This document shows, piece by piece, positions 47,078-56,530 of a stretch of DNA of 64,000 bases. The DNA comes from Agaribacterium sp. ZY112. GTDB lineage: Bacteria > Pseudomonadota > Gammaproteobacteria > Pseudomonadales > Cellvibrionaceae. The stretch lies in assembly GCF_041346925.1 (NCBI RefSeq), contig NZ_CP166840.1, forward strand, positions 3,719,001 through 3,783,000, written 5' to 3'. Under the pieces are notes generated by a model. The model made no database searches, was not told where the DNA came from, and saw nothing but the letters and a program-made list of their open reading frames with translations. Position 1 is the stretch's first letter. The number at the start of each line of letters is the position of its first letter. The position numbers were made by a program, and so were the translations under genes.

Positions 47078-47908
47078 ATGAAGTTAAAAGAATATCCCAG
47101 CTCCTTATGGCGCTCATGGCAATTAAAACGCCTGCCCATTAGCTCGCTTTTGGCCGATCACAAAGAAGACGATAACGAGGTTATTATTTCACTGACCTCT
47201 ATTCCATCTCGTTTTGGAACTATTCCTCTTGTATTACGCAGCTTGCTGTCACAAAGCACTCGCCCCGCTAAAGTTGTTTTATGTTTGCACGAATCAGCCA
47301 AGAGTCAGATCCCTAAGAGTTTAAAACAGTTTGAATCCGAGCGTTTTGAAATTGCCTATGCTAGCTGGGATAGCTCCCACCTAAAACTTGTTCGCACCCG
47401 AGAGCTCTATCCAGAAGCGACCATCGTCACTTGTGATGACGACCTTATGTATGCTGAAGACTGGTTACAGCGTTTACTTGATGAACACAAACAACACCCT
47501 ACAGAAATCATTGCCCATCAGGCGAGACGTGTGCGCTATAACGCAGACGGCGAGCTTCTACCCTACAAACAGTGGAGCAGCGAAGTCGAAGGGCAAAGTC
47601 ACGACGACACCCTTGCGCTGGGTTACGGCGGCGTGCTGTATCCCGCCCATTGCTTAAGCGAAGAATTTAACGACGTCGAGCTATTTAGCGAATTAACCCC
47701 CAAGGCTGATGACCTATGGTTTAAAGCCATGAGCTTTCGCCAAGGCAGTAAAGTGCGCCGCAGCGCTCAACCACTACCCAAACCACAGCCCATCGCTTTT
47801 TCTCAGCGCGTAGCCTTGAAAAAAAGTAATATTCGCCGCGACTTTAATCGTGAACAATGGCTGCGCTTAGAGCAGCACTTTAACTTCAACTTCGCCCCCA
47901 AAGGCTAA
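47078..47908 (+). CDS. Glycosyltransferase, probable LPS core
   Basis: A 276-residue cytoplasmic transferase of the GT-A type. The N-terminal strand VIISLTSIPSRFGTIPLVLR, with a nucleotide-sugar binding pattern, is followed by the DxD-like metal site VTCDDDLMYAEDW (near residue 120) and LGYGGVLYPAHCL. Donor and acceptor cannot be told. ATG 47078 is chosen since the upstream extension overlaps the ruvC promoter region. It opens a run of five plus-strand LPS/LOS genes. Confidence 0.75.
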   Translation: MKLKEYPSSLWRSWQLKRLPISSLLADHKEDDNEVIISLTSIPSRFGTIPLVLRSLLSQSTRPAKVVLCLHESAKSQIPKSLKQFESERFEIAYASWDSSHLKLVRTRELYPEATIVTCDDDLMYAEDWLQRLLDEHKQHPTEIIAHQARRVRYNADGELLPYKQWSSEVEGQSHDDTLALGYGGVLYPAHCLSEEFNDVELFSELTPKADDLWFKAMSFRQGSKVRRSAQPLPKPQPIAFSQRVALKKSNIRRDFNREQWLRLEQHFNFNFAPKG

Positions 47909-47934
47909 GCCCCAATCAGCATTAGGTATATCCC

Positions 47935-48783
47935 TTGTCCAAATACTTGCCTCAGAAACTCAAAATCAGTGTTGTTTTTACCACTTATAACTCCCCCGAG
48001 TGGCTAAACAAGGTACTTTGGGGCTACGCCTTTCAAGATGATACCAACTATGAAATTGTTATCGCTGATGACGGATCGGGGGACGAAACACGTCAGATAA
48101 TTGATACGTTTCGCGAGCAAAGCGGCATCGACACACAACATATTTGGCATGAGGATCAAGGCTTCGAAAAGTGCCGCATCCTCAATAAAGCACTGGTCGC
48201 AGCACGTGGTGACTACATAGTCATGACCGATGGCGACTGCATTCCACGCTCTGACTTTTTAAGCGTACATCGCCAATATGCAGAGCCTGGGCACTTCTTG
48301 TCTGGCGGTTATTTCAAACTACCCATGTCAACAAGCAAAGCCATTAGCATTGACGATATTAAAGCTGGGCGATGTTTCAATAAGGCATGGCTAATAGACA
48401 ACGACGTCAAACCCAGCCTTAAATTTATGAAATTAACAGCCGGCCCTATTCGCCAGCGTATCTATAACAGCTTGACCCCAACCAATCGCACATGGAATGG
48501 ACACAATGCAAGCTGCTTTAAAAGTGATGCCTTTAAAGTTAACGGTTTTGACGAGCGCATGAAATACGGTGGCCTTGATGCTGAATTTGGCTGGCGTTTA
48601 AAAAATGCCGGAATTAAAGCCAAGCAAATACGCTACAGCGCCGTGTGTGTTCATTTAGATCATGCCCGTGGTTATGTAAATGACGCAGACTGGAAAGCTA
48701 ATCGCATCATTCGCAATAAAACCGTCAATGAGAAAATTATTGAAACCCCAGCTGGTATCAAACAACTAGAAAAACAAACATAA
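47935..48783 (+). CDS. Glycosyltransferase family 2 with galactosyltransferase-like C-terminus
   Basis: A 282-residue GT-A glycosyltransferase. KISVVFTTYNSPEWLNKVLWG and IADDGSGDET form the nucleotide-binding half, YIVMTDGDCIPR is the DxD-type site, and NGFDERMKYGGLDAEFGWRL resembles the C-terminal domain shared with beta-galactosyltransferases. The only in-frame start near the conserved N-terminus is TTG 47935, after an AGG-type ribosome-binding site. It follows the previous transferase by 26 bp. Confidence 0.85.
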   Translation: MSKYLPQKLKISVVFTTYNSPEWLNKVLWGYAFQDDTNYEIVIADDGSGDETRQIIDTFREQSGIDTQHIWHEDQGFEKCRILNKALVAARGDYIVMTDGDCIPRSDFLSVHRQYAEPGHFLSGGYFKLPMSTSKAISIDDIKAGRCFNKAWLIDNDVKPSLKFMKLTAGPIRQRIYNSLTPTNRTWNGHNASCFKSDAFKVNGFDERMKYGGLDAEFGWRLKNAGIKAKQIRYSAVCVHLDHARGYVNDADWKANRIIRNKTVNEKIIETPAGIKQLEKQT

Positions 48784-48831
48784 AATTCAAGAAGCGGGGG
48801 CTGTAAACGCAAGGATCACAGCACGAATTAA

Positions 48832-49875
48832 CTAGTACTGAGCATGCTTCTTGTCGATAAGACGACAATAAAAATCAACGATAGCCGCATTCGCATTTTC
48901 TACATAGTGAGCACTTAGGTCTGGCCGCTCTGCGCTAGGCCTATCATCACAGCAACTCTGCAAACAAGCTTCTAACTCTGACACGTTATCAGTGCTAAAA
49001 CTCCAACCACCGTAATCATCAATAAGCTCCTTACAGCCACCAGTGTCAGACGCAATAATCGGCAAACCGGCATCATAAGCCTCGAGCATAACTCGCGGTA
49101 ATGGCTCGTACCGAGAAGGACAAACAAATAAATCAAAACACTGATACAAATCCTTAATATCAGGGCGAAAACCAATAAACTGAATACGCTTATCGCTCGA
49201 CGCTAAACCTTTCAACCCCCCCTCTAAAGAGCCGCCACCAAAAAACAATAAACGCGCTTGCTCACAATCTACCCTTTTCATCGCCTTGATCAAGGTATCC
49301 CATGCTTTACTTGTGTGATAGCGCCCGACTGCCCCAATCAAATAGTGACTATCTTCTATGCCCAACTCTGAGCGAAGTTTTTGTCGCTGTTGCTTACTAA
49401 TACGCCGATGTGGCTGTAGGGAATTTGACGCCTTGTGAATCATGCCGCCGTATTCTGATGGCACTTTGGCGACCTGCCACCGCGCATTGCATATCAAGCC
49501 ATCCATATGCAAGAAATACGGGCCATTGACTTCAATATGTAAGGTTGAACACGTAGCGGCTCTAGGCTTAGCTTTAGCCACTAAACGAGTAGAGCGCCTT
49601 AAATGAGTGTGAATGAGATCCGGTTTAAACTTAGCCAATACGGATTTCAGTTGCCACAAGGCAAAGAAAAAAGCGTGAATTTCATATACTTCCACACGAC
49701 TATCTAGCTGATCGACAACACTCGCTCCGGCTTTGCGATGATCTTTGCGCACCACCACGGCAACATCATGCTCAAGGCACTGTTGATTACAAGACTCGGC
49801 CGTCGAACGCTCAGAACCGGCAAAACCTCGAGAAAGAAGAACGTGTAAAATTCTTAGTCGCTTTTTTTCTGGCAT
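48832..49875 (-). CDS. Glycosyltransferase family 4
   Basis: A 347-residue GT-B transferase, probably adding a sugar to the LPS core. The N-terminal domain opens ILHVLLSRGFAGSERST. The C-terminal donor-binding domain has IGAVGRYHTSKAWDTLIKAM and the retaining-enzyme E-x7-E motif around CPSRYEPLPRVMLEAYDAG. It faces the opposite way to its neighbours, convergent with the galactosyltransferase-like gene and divergent from the next GT4 gene. Confidence 0.87.
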   Translation of the reverse strand: MPEKKRLRILHVLLSRGFAGSERSTAESCNQQCLEHDVAVVVRKDHRKAGASVVDQLDSRVEVYEIHAFFFALWQLKSVLAKFKPDLIHTHLRRSTRLVAKAKPRAATCSTLHIEVNGPYFLHMDGLICNARWQVAKVPSEYGGMIHKASNSLQPHRRISKQQRQKLRSELGIEDSHYLIGAVGRYHTSKAWDTLIKAMKRVDCEQARLLFFGGGSLEGGLKGLASSDKRIQFIGFRPDIKDLYQCFDLFVCPSRYEPLPRVMLEAYDAGLPIIASDTGGCKELIDDYGGWSFSTDNVSELEACLQSCCDDRPSAERPDLSAHYVENANAAIVDFYCRLIDKKHAQY

Positions 49876-49979
49876 AATTAGATCTTTATATCATTTAACG
49901 AAATAATGGTACGCACCACGTCTCGTGTAATAAACGCAGGCGCAAGCCAGCATAAAAACAAAGGCGCAAGATTAGCATA

Positions 49980-51035
49980 ATGACAGCACCACTGAAGCCC
50001 GAAAACTGCGAGATTATACTCGGTAATAGCAATAAACGTTTTTCTGGCGTCACATCAACAATGCTTCAAACCTTAAAGATACAAAAGAGCCTTGCCCCGG
50101 TTTGTGTGCTGGGTAAAGCTCACCTTTCTGAGGAAGATCGTGACTTAGGCTTAGGATTTGTAGAACTCATTAAGCTTTGCCGTCAGCCACTTGATAAAGG
50201 CCGCTATCGTGTGTTCCACGCTAGGCGCAATGACGAAATGATTCAGGCTCTTATCCTAAAACATATTTTTCGCATAAGGCTACGCATACTATTTACCTCA
50301 ACGGCCCAGCGATATCACAGCCGTTTTAGCCGGTGGTTGATGAGTAAAATGGATTGTGTGATCTCTACCTGCGCTGCCGCAGCTGCGTATCTTGAACACA
50401 AACCCACTCAACTCATCCCGCACGGAATCGATAGTGACACCTACCACCCATCTAAAGATCGCTCTAAAGAGCACATACAAGTGGCTATGTTTGGCCGTGT
50501 TCGAGCCCAAAAAGGTAGCGATATTTTTATAAAAGCATGCATCGATGTGTTGCCACAATATCCAAATGCAAAAGCTCTTATTGTTGGCGCAATCTCTCCT
50601 GAAAACAAAAGCTTTGCTGATCAACTTAAACAACAGGTTGCAGACGCAGGCTTAAGTGAACAAATACAATTTACCGGTGAGCTTAATTTTGATGAAATCC
50701 CTAAATTGTTTCGCCAAAGCCATATTGTTGCAGCATTAAGTACTACAGAAGGCTTTGGCCTGACTATTCTTGAAGCTATGTCCAGTGGTGCGGCTGTTCT
50801 CGCCACAGAAGCCGGAGCTTGGCCGGAAATCATAGAGCAAGGCAAACAGGGCTGGGTTGTCCCCGTTGGAGACCAAGAGCAAGTTAACGCCAAGCTCAAA
50901 TTATTGCTAAACGATAGTGAGCAACTTGAAAAAATGGGCCAACTTGGGCGGGAGCGCATTCTTAAACGCTACAAAATAGAACAAGAAGCCGAAAAACTTA
51001 TTTCACTTTATCGCTCTTTGCAGCTTGCTAACTAA
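49980..51035 (+). CDS. Glycosyltransferase family 4
   Basis: A 351-residue GT-B transferase. RFSGVTSTMLQTLKIQ holds the N-terminal glycine loop. VAMFGRVRAQKGSDIFIKA and STTEGFGLTILEAMSSGAAV (E-x7-E) form the donor site. ATG 49980 opens a frame that ends eight bases before the acyltransferase ATG (51043), so the pair are likely cotranscribed. The sugar is unknown; hexose core transferases are typical of the family. Confidence 0.88.
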   Translation: MTAPLKPENCEIILGNSNKRFSGVTSTMLQTLKIQKSLAPVCVLGKAHLSEEDRDLGLGFVELIKLCRQPLDKGRYRVFHARRNDEMIQALILKHIFRIRLRILFTSTAQRYHSRFSRWLMSKMDCVISTCAAAAAYLEHKPTQLIPHGIDSDTYHPSKDRSKEHIQVAMFGRVRAQKGSDIFIKACIDVLPQYPNAKALIVGAISPENKSFADQLKQQVADAGLSEQIQFTGELNFDEIPKLFRQSHIVAALSTTEGFGLTILEAMSSGAAVLATEAGAWPEIIEQGKQGWVVPVGDQEQVNAKLKLLLNDSEQLEKMGQLGRERILKRYKIEQEAEKLISLYRSLQLAN

Positions 51036-51042
51036 GAACATC

Positions 51043-51966
51043 ATGACTCCAGATACTTTCCGCCCTCATTTACTGCACCCTCGTTACCTCCCCTCTTGGT
51101 TAGGTCTGGCCCTGTGGTGGAGTTTTTGCCAGCTATTCCCATTGAGTACTCAAATCTGGATGGGAAAACAAATTGGCCGAATGCTAGCCCGTGGTAACAG
51201 CTCTCGAAAGCGAATAGCACAACGAAATATTGAACTTTGTTACCCAGAATTCAATGCCCAACAGCAGCAGCTGTTGGTTCGACGCACGCTTGAAGAAACC
51301 GCTATTGGTATTTTTGAAAGTGGTTGCGCTTGGTTTTGGCCCAACTGGCGATTCCGTAAACGCTATACCATTAAAGGCATGGAATTCATCGAACAAGCGC
51401 GCAAAAGTAACAAAGGTGTTCTATTTCTCGGCGTTCACTTTACAACCATTGAAATAGGTGCCTCTATGGTCAACTTGGAGTTTCCTATCTCCGGCTTTTA
51501 TCGCCCACACAACAACGCTGTCTACGAGTGGGCGCAAGCGGCGGGAAGAGTAAGACGCAATGCAGGCAGCACTGTTGTACCCAACGGCGATGTGCGCGGT
51601 ATTATTAAAGCTCTGCGTAATGGCGCCATCATCAACTATGCTCCGGATCAAGATTATGGCCTTCGACGCTCTGTATTCGCCCCCTTTTTTGGCATTGATA
51701 CAGCCACCGTGAAAGCCCCTGCTCAACTCGCATCTGCCGGCAGAGCAGAAGTATTAACCTGGGTGACTCGCCGTGATAGCAAAACCAATCACTACACGAT
51801 CGAAATAGGCAATAGCCTTTCAGGAAAGCTGGGGCAAGATGAAAAAGAAGATGCCAAACTTATCAACCAATTTGTAGAGCAAGAAGTTCGCAAAAATACC
51901 GAACAATACCTCTGGGTACACAGACGCTTTAAAACCCGCCCACCAGGCGAAACCAGCCTCTATTAA
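51043..51966 (+). CDS. LpxL/HtrB-type lipid A acyltransferase
   Basis: A 307-residue inner-membrane enzyme that adds a secondary acyl chain to lipid A from acyl-ACP. An N-terminal membrane helix (about 18-38, LGLALWWSFCQLFPL) precedes the acyltransferase domain. The H-x4-D/E catalytic motif reads HFTTIE (near residue 133), with the later YAPDQDYGLRRSVFAPFFG block and ending in YLWVHRRFKTRPPGE. Chain specificity (laurate, palmitoleate or other) is not inferable. Confidence 0.92.
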   Translation: MTPDTFRPHLLHPRYLPSWLGLALWWSFCQLFPLSTQIWMGKQIGRMLARGNSSRKRIAQRNIELCYPEFNAQQQQLLVRRTLEETAIGIFESGCAWFWPNWRFRKRYTIKGMEFIEQARKSNKGVLFLGVHFTTIEIGASMVNLEFPISGFYRPHNNAVYEWAQAAGRVRRNAGSTVVPNGDVRGIIKALRNGAIINYAPDQDYGLRRSVFAPFFGIDTATVKAPAQLASAGRAEVLTWVTRRDSKTNHYTIEIGNSLSGKLGQDEKEDAKLINQFVEQEVRKNTEQYLWVHRRFKTRPPGETSLY

Positions 51967-51993
51967 TTCGCGTAATTTAACCTAGGTATCTAT

Positions 51994-52986
51994 GTGAACA
52001 TTCCTGCAGCCTATGATTTATCGGTGATTATTCCCGCATACAATGTCGAAGAGTATGTCGATGAATGCTTAGCATCTCTGGCTTTATGCACATTCAAGCA
52101 GCGCCTTGAAATCCTCATTATTGACGACTGTTCAACGGATAATACGCCAACTCGCTGCCAAGAACAGTTAAGCCAGCTGAACAATGCTCGTATTATTAAG
52201 CATTCTCATAATCAGGGCGCCGCAGCTGCTCGCAACACAGGCCTAGATGCAGCTCAAGGCTCCTACATTTGTTTTATCGACCCTGACGACACCCTTCCTG
52301 TAGATGCATTGCAAAAACTTTATGATACTGCGACGCACTACGATGCAGATATTGTAAAAGGCAACAACACTCTATTTAACGATAAGAAATCCGTTGCCGC
52401 AGGCTATAACTGTAAAAGTAGCCAACTCTTAAGAGGAGAAGAGGTACTAGGCTGTTTACTGGCTCAAGAGCTGGTTCGCGGCCACCCTTGGGGCAAGATA
52501 TTTAAGCGAGCATGCATTGCCAATACCCGCTTTCCTATTGGTGTTAGAATGGCTGAGGACTTAGTATTTTGTGCAGAAGTATTTTCTAATGCCAGCAAGT
52601 TCATCCTCTTAGATCAAACCACCTACCATTACCGCTTGCGTAAAACTGGCGCAAGTGGCAGCAAGTACAGCAGTGGTGCTTATCTCGATTGGCTAAACAG
52701 TATCGACCGCTGTGCCCACTTTGTTCGAACCAAATTTCAAGAAAAACAATATATAAAACTGCAAGTTCGCACTTTATTACAGCTTGTTCGTGAAGCGCTA
52801 AAAATCGAAGACGAACAATGCCGACTTACGGTTAACCAAGAAGTGCACAAACAGCTCAAAACTTGGGGCCTCAGTAAGCGTAGAGTTATCAAAGAAAAGT
52901 TAGGCCTCTCTGTACTATTTCGCCTAGCTAAAGCAGAGAGAGGGCTCAGAAAGCTAAATAAAGACTCCAGCGTTGCTCTACAATAA
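51994..52986 (+). CDS. Glycosyltransferase family 2
   Basis: A 330-residue GT-A transferase. LSVIIPAYNVEEYVDECLASL and IIDDCSTDNT bind the nucleotide sugar, and YICFIDPDDTLP is the DxD-like site. The C-terminal part is helical. The start is GTG 51994, since no ATG lies before the conserved N-terminus. It follows the acyltransferase by 27 bp and closes the plus-strand part of the cluster, convergent with the next gene. Confidence 0.86.
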   Translation: MNIPAAYDLSVIIPAYNVEEYVDECLASLALCTFKQRLEILIIDDCSTDNTPTRCQEQLSQLNNARIIKHSHNQGAAAARNTGLDAAQGSYICFIDPDDTLPVDALQKLYDTATHYDADIVKGNNTLFNDKKSVAAGYNCKSSQLLRGEEVLGCLLAQELVRGHPWGKIFKRACIANTRFPIGVRMAEDLVFCAEVFSNASKFILLDQTTYHYRLRKTGASGSKYSSGAYLDWLNSIDRCAHFVRTKFQEKQYIKLQVRTLLQLVREALKIEDEQCRLTVNQEVHKQLKTWGLSKRRVIKEKLGLSVLFRLAKAERGLRKLNKDSSVALQ

Positions 52987-53038
52987 GATAGTCGCCCAAA
53001 ACTCATACAATGACTATCCAGCAGCCATGCAACTATTT

Positions 53039-53887
53039 TCAAATTTTTCCAAAGCAGCCCCGGGTTAAGGCCAAGCTTAAAGAAACCCGCTTAGAGAAGG
53101 TACCTATATTTCCATCTCTATCTTTTAGCAGCTTCAATAGATCTTTCAAAAAATATTTAAGCTTCTCAGCACCTGAAAAACAGCGCTGCAGTACGACACC
53201 TTTAGAATACACATTAAGGGCATTGTAATTCGTTCCTGTAGACTCATCTGGGTGTACAACAACAGCTAAACGATGCTGCTCGACCAAGCCTTTGGCACGA
53301 ACCACATCACTGAGCAATACCGCTTCTTCTCCCATATTAATGCCGGTGTTGCTACCCACCCCCATGTCCTCTCTTAACAAGACATGATGATCAATAATAA
53401 AGCGCCGATCCAAAATAAGTTCAAAGCTTGCTACCCGTAAACGATCTCTGGCATTTAGCTCGGCCCTATCCTTGGCATACAAGGCTCTTAAACCACCGCC
53501 TGCTTTTAGTGACTGAAAGCTCAAACACGCCGCTGCACTTTGCTCTAAACGCAGCTTTAATTCAAGAAAAGCACCTTGAACAAACTCAATATCGTCATCC
53601 ATTAGCCACACGTAAGCGCCACTAGCATAAGAAATAGCTAGATTACGACTTTTAGTTAAGCCTTGCTCTTGCGATAAGACATAGTGAACGTCTGCTTTAT
53701 CTTTTAAAAGCTGAACCGCTTGCAGTGCACTCTGCTCTAGTACAAATTCAGAAGGGACTTGATGGACAAGAACAACCTCGATCCACGCCATATGCCCAGT
53801 CAACTGCTCTACAACGTCCAATGCACCTGAAACACGCCCTCCAAAAGTTGAGATGGCAACAGTTAAATATATTGAATTCGAAGTCAT
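53039..53887 (-). CDS. Glycosyltransferase family 2-like protein
   Basis: A 282-residue GT-A-like protein. LTVAISTFGGRVSGALDVVEQL is the N-terminal strand-helix, and YVWLMDDDIEFVQGAFLEL holds the metal-binding acidic site. MGVGSNTGINMGEEAVLLSD resembles the acceptor region. It is convergent with the preceding transferase gene, with only a 52-bp gap. It is the sixth sugar-transferase gene of the cluster. Confidence 0.78.
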   Translation of the reverse strand: MTSNSIYLTVAISTFGGRVSGALDVVEQLTGHMAWIEVVLVHQVPSEFVLEQSALQAVQLLKDKADVHYVLSQEQGLTKSRNLAISYASGAYVWLMDDDIEFVQGAFLELKLRLEQSAAACLSFQSLKAGGGLRALYAKDRAELNARDRLRVASFELILDRRFIIDHHVLLREDMGVGSNTGINMGEEAVLLSDVVRAKGLVEQHRLAVVVHPDESTGTNYNALNVYSKGVVLQRCFSGAEKLKYFLKDLLKLLKDRDGNIGTFSKRVSLSLALTRGCFGKI

Positions 53888-54050
53888 ACACGTTTACTGC
53901 TATGTAGTTATATCATCGGAAGGAGCGACTGCATTAAGGCTTTATATGGCTTTAAAGCCCGAAAAGGCTTACGACAAAGCTTTAGACACAATCTAGCAGG
54001 GTACTATTTAGGACAAGCTCATACAATCATGAGGCTTATAATACTGCGGT

Positions 54051-55148
54051 TTACAAGGCGTGATATTCAATTGACAGAGCCTTTGCAACTTCCTGTTCTG
54101 TACATTCCCCCTGACAAATATTAACACCAGAAGCCAGAGCACTTTGACGTAAAACATTGCGAGAAAGCCCTTGGACCAAGTCCAATACATAAGGCAGGCT
54201 CGCATTACATAAAGCCTGAGTAGAAGAGCGGGCCACAGCTCCAGGGATATTACTCACACAATAATGAACTATGCCATCCACTATATAAGTAGGCTGCTCA
54301 AGCGTTGTAGGTCGACTCGTTTCAAAGCAGCCACCTTGATCGATTGCGACATCCACCAACACGGAGCCTTTTCGCATGCTTTTAAGCATCGCTCTATTGA
54401 GCAACTTAGGCGCTTCAGCACCTGGAATAAGTGCAGCACCAATAACAACATCGGCGGTTTTAACTTCACTAGCAATACTATCTAAGCTTGAGTAGAGAGT
54501 ACGAGCACGTCCCTGCCACAGTTTATCAAGCTCACGTAAACGAGCTAAGGACTTATCTATGATCGTTACTTGAGCCCCCTGCCCAAGCGCCATCCGAGCG
54601 GCATTCTCCCCAACAACTCCAGCCCCCAAAACAACAACATGAGCAGGAGCCACCCCGGTAAGCCCTCCCAACAGCACCCCACTTCCACCATGGGCCACCT
54701 GCAAGCAATATCCAGCAGCTTGTATCGCCATACGCCCTGCAACCTCACTCATAGGCACCAATAAAGGCAAAGCTCCAAACTCGTTCTTGATCGTTTCATA
54801 AGCAATACATGTTGCACCACTACTTAGAAGCTGCTCAGCCAAGGTTTTGCTCACAGCAAGGTGCAAGTAAGAAAACAGGGCTTGCGATGAGTGAAGAACT
54901 AAGGCCTCATCTGGTAGAGGCTCTTTCACTTTGATAATTAAATCGGCTTCAGCCCATAGGACTTGCCAGTCTTGAACAATTTTAGCACCAGCGGCTACGT
55001 ACAAATCATCATTAAAGCCTGCCTTTTCACCCGCAGCACACTCAATAGAAACGAAGTGTCCCATCTTAGTCAACTGACTAACAGCGACTGGAGTTAAAGC
55101 GACGCGATACTCATGACACTTACGCTCTTTAGGTAAGGCAATACGCAT
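54051..55148 (-). CDS. ald: Alanine dehydrogenase
   Basis: Reversible NAD-dependent conversion of L-alanine to pyruvate and ammonia. The 365 residues are close to the family length. The N-terminal signature IALPKERKCHEYRVALTP, the substrate-binding KVKEPLPDE and FSYLHLA blocks, and the NAD Rossmann motif VVLGAGVVGENAARMALGQG (near residue 170) are clear. It is transcribed alone, divergent from the bufferin-type operon, with a shared upstream region of about 190 bp. No functional link to that operon is evident. Confidence 0.95.
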   Translation of the reverse strand: MRIALPKERKCHEYRVALTPVAVSQLTKMGHFVSIECAAGEKAGFNDDLYVAAGAKIVQDWQVLWAEADLIIKVKEPLPDEALVLHSSQALFSYLHLAVSKTLAEQLLSSGATCIAYETIKNEFGALPLLVPMSEVAGRMAIQAAGYCLQVAHGGSGVLLGGLTGVAPAHVVVLGAGVVGENAARMALGQGAQVTIIDKSLARLRELDKLWQGRARTLYSSLDSIASEVKTADVVIGAALIPGAEAPKLLNRAMLKSMRKGSVLVDVAIDQGGCFETSRPTTLEQPTYIVDGIVHYCVSNIPGAVARSSTQALCNASLPYVLDLVQGLSRNVLRQSALASGVNICQGECTEQEVAKALSIEYHAL

Positions 55149-55339
55149 AGAAAGTCCTCAAACAAAACGGTTTGACGTTACAACAAGCTACTTAAAGTTT
55201 AGCCCAGCCTCTTTTTACCTATGAGTCAAAACTAGAAAAATATTTGTATTTACTGCAATCAAAAAACGAGCTCATTCGTTCTATAAGTACAGGCTTTTAT
55301 ATCACAGCCACAACATCAAAAAATGAGATGGAATACAGC

Positions 55340-55627
55340 ATGAACAAACAACTTTTATCAGCATCCCTCGCCTTAGGCGCAGCCTTAGGGCTTAGCAGCC
55401 AATCTAGCCTTGCTGTACCAGACAGCCCAGCAGCGTGGGAAAAATGCGCTGGAATTGCAAAAGCAGGAAAAAATGACTGCGGAGCCCTAGATGGAAGTCA
55501 TAACTGTGCAGGACAAGCTCGAATTGATAATGCCGACCATGAGTGGGTCTACGTACCAGAAGGAACCTGCGAAAAAATTACTGGCGGATCAATCGCTAAA
55601 ATAAAACCTGCTAAAAAAGAAAAGTAG
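55340..55627 (+). CDS. bufA: Bufferin-type RiPP precursor (DUF2282, BufA)
   Basis: A 95-residue precursor: a signal peptide (about 1-25, ending SQSSLA) and a short core with exactly four cysteines, Cys36, Cys47, Cys56 and Cys77. The pattern [14 protein letters not shown], then HNCAGQA, then VPEGTC matches the DUF2282 family of bufferin precursors. A Lys-rich tail follows. ATG 55340 has a good ribosome-binding site (GAGATGGA); the frame runs upstream to 55244, but that part is not family-like. In known bufferins, cysteines are converted to thiooxazole-type heterocycles that bind copper. It is the first gene of a five-gene operon. Confidence 0.9.
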   Translation: MNKQLLSASLALGAALGLSSQSSLAVPDSPAAWEKCAGIAKAGKNDCGALDGSHNCAGQARIDNADHEWVYVPEGTCEKITGGSIAKIKPAKKEK

Positions 55628-55636
55628 ATTTTAATA

Positions 55637-56530
55637 ATGCCTTTTCAGATCCAAGGAGCAGGCTTCGGCCTGCGTATTCCACATATACAAGAACTACTGG
55701 CAACTCGACCACCAGTTGACTGGTTAGAGGTCCATATTTGTAACTTTTTAGGATCGGGCCTTAACCGAGCTTTATTGGATGCAGTTGCAGAACATTATGC
55801 TCTGAGCTTTCACAGTGTCAGCCTTAACTTAGGTGGTAGCCAAGAGCTTAGCGATGATTATTTAACTAGATTGAGTATAACGGTTAAGGAGCTCAACCCT
55901 GGGTTAATCTCTTGTCATGCCTGCTTTAGTGCCCATGAAGAGCAGTATTACCACGATTTATTACCTGTACCATTTAACGAACAAACTCTTATAAATATGA
56001 CCGATAGAGTCGATCATATTCAAAATCGCTTAGGCCGGCAGATCTTAATAGAAAACGTTAGCCGTTACCTTAACTACCCCAACATGGAAATGGATGAACA
56101 AACATTTTTAGTTGAACTATGTAGACGAAGTGGCAGCCGTTTATTACTGGATTTGAGCAATATTTATATCAACGCATTTAACCTTGGCTGCGATTTACGC
56201 GCACTGCTTATCAATTTCCCTATAGAGCTTATTGGAGAACTACATCTAGGTGGTTTTAGTACTCAAGACGGCTTATTTATTGATAGCCACTGCAGTGCTA
56301 TCGATGATGGTACTTGGCAGCTGGCCAAAGACTATTTATATAACCAAGCATCAAACCCACAAACTAAAACGATACCGCCCCTCTTAGTTGAGTGGGACCA
56401 AAATCTCCCAAGCCTTTCTACACTACTTGAAGAACAGAAAAAAGCTCAGCAATTAATACACGGTGCGGAGCAACAGCAACGCCTACTTACCTCCCCAAAA
56501 CCAAAACTGCCGGACCTAGCTAATGCTTAA
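55637..56530 (+). CDS. bufB: MNIO family iron enzyme (DUF692, BufB)
   Basis: A multinuclear non-heme iron-dependent oxidase of 297 residues, expected to modify the cysteines of the upstream precursor. TIM-barrel motifs typical of DUF692 are present: LSFHSVSLNLGG (His59), SCHACFS (His94), IENVSRYL (Glu139/Asn140), LDLSNIYINAFN (Asp172/Asn175), ELHLGG (His203), IDSH (Asp216/His218) and VEWD (Glu252/Asp254). The usual H-x-A-G-H motif reads HLGGF, so its second His is Phe207. It starts nine bases after bufA and overlaps the next gene by eight. Confidence 0.9.
   Translation: MPFQIQGAGFGLRIPHIQELLATRPPVDWLEVHICNFLGSGLNRALLDAVAEHYALSFHSVSLNLGGSQELSDDYLTRLSITVKELNPGLISCHACFSAHEEQYYHDLLPVPFNEQTLINMTDRVDHIQNRLGRQILIENVSRYLNYPNMEMDEQTFLVELCRRSGSRLLLDLSNIYINAFNLGCDLRALLINFPIELIGELHLGGFSTQDGLFIDSHCSAIDDGTWQLAKDYLYNQASNPQTKTIPPLLVEWDQNLPSLSTLLEEQKKAQQLIHGAEQQQRLLTSPKPKLPDLANA

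Noticed and set aside
55149..55339. An ECF promoter before bufA
   Set aside because: No pair of elements resembling AAC or GTAACC at -35 and CGTC or CGAA at -10 with proper spacing could be identified.
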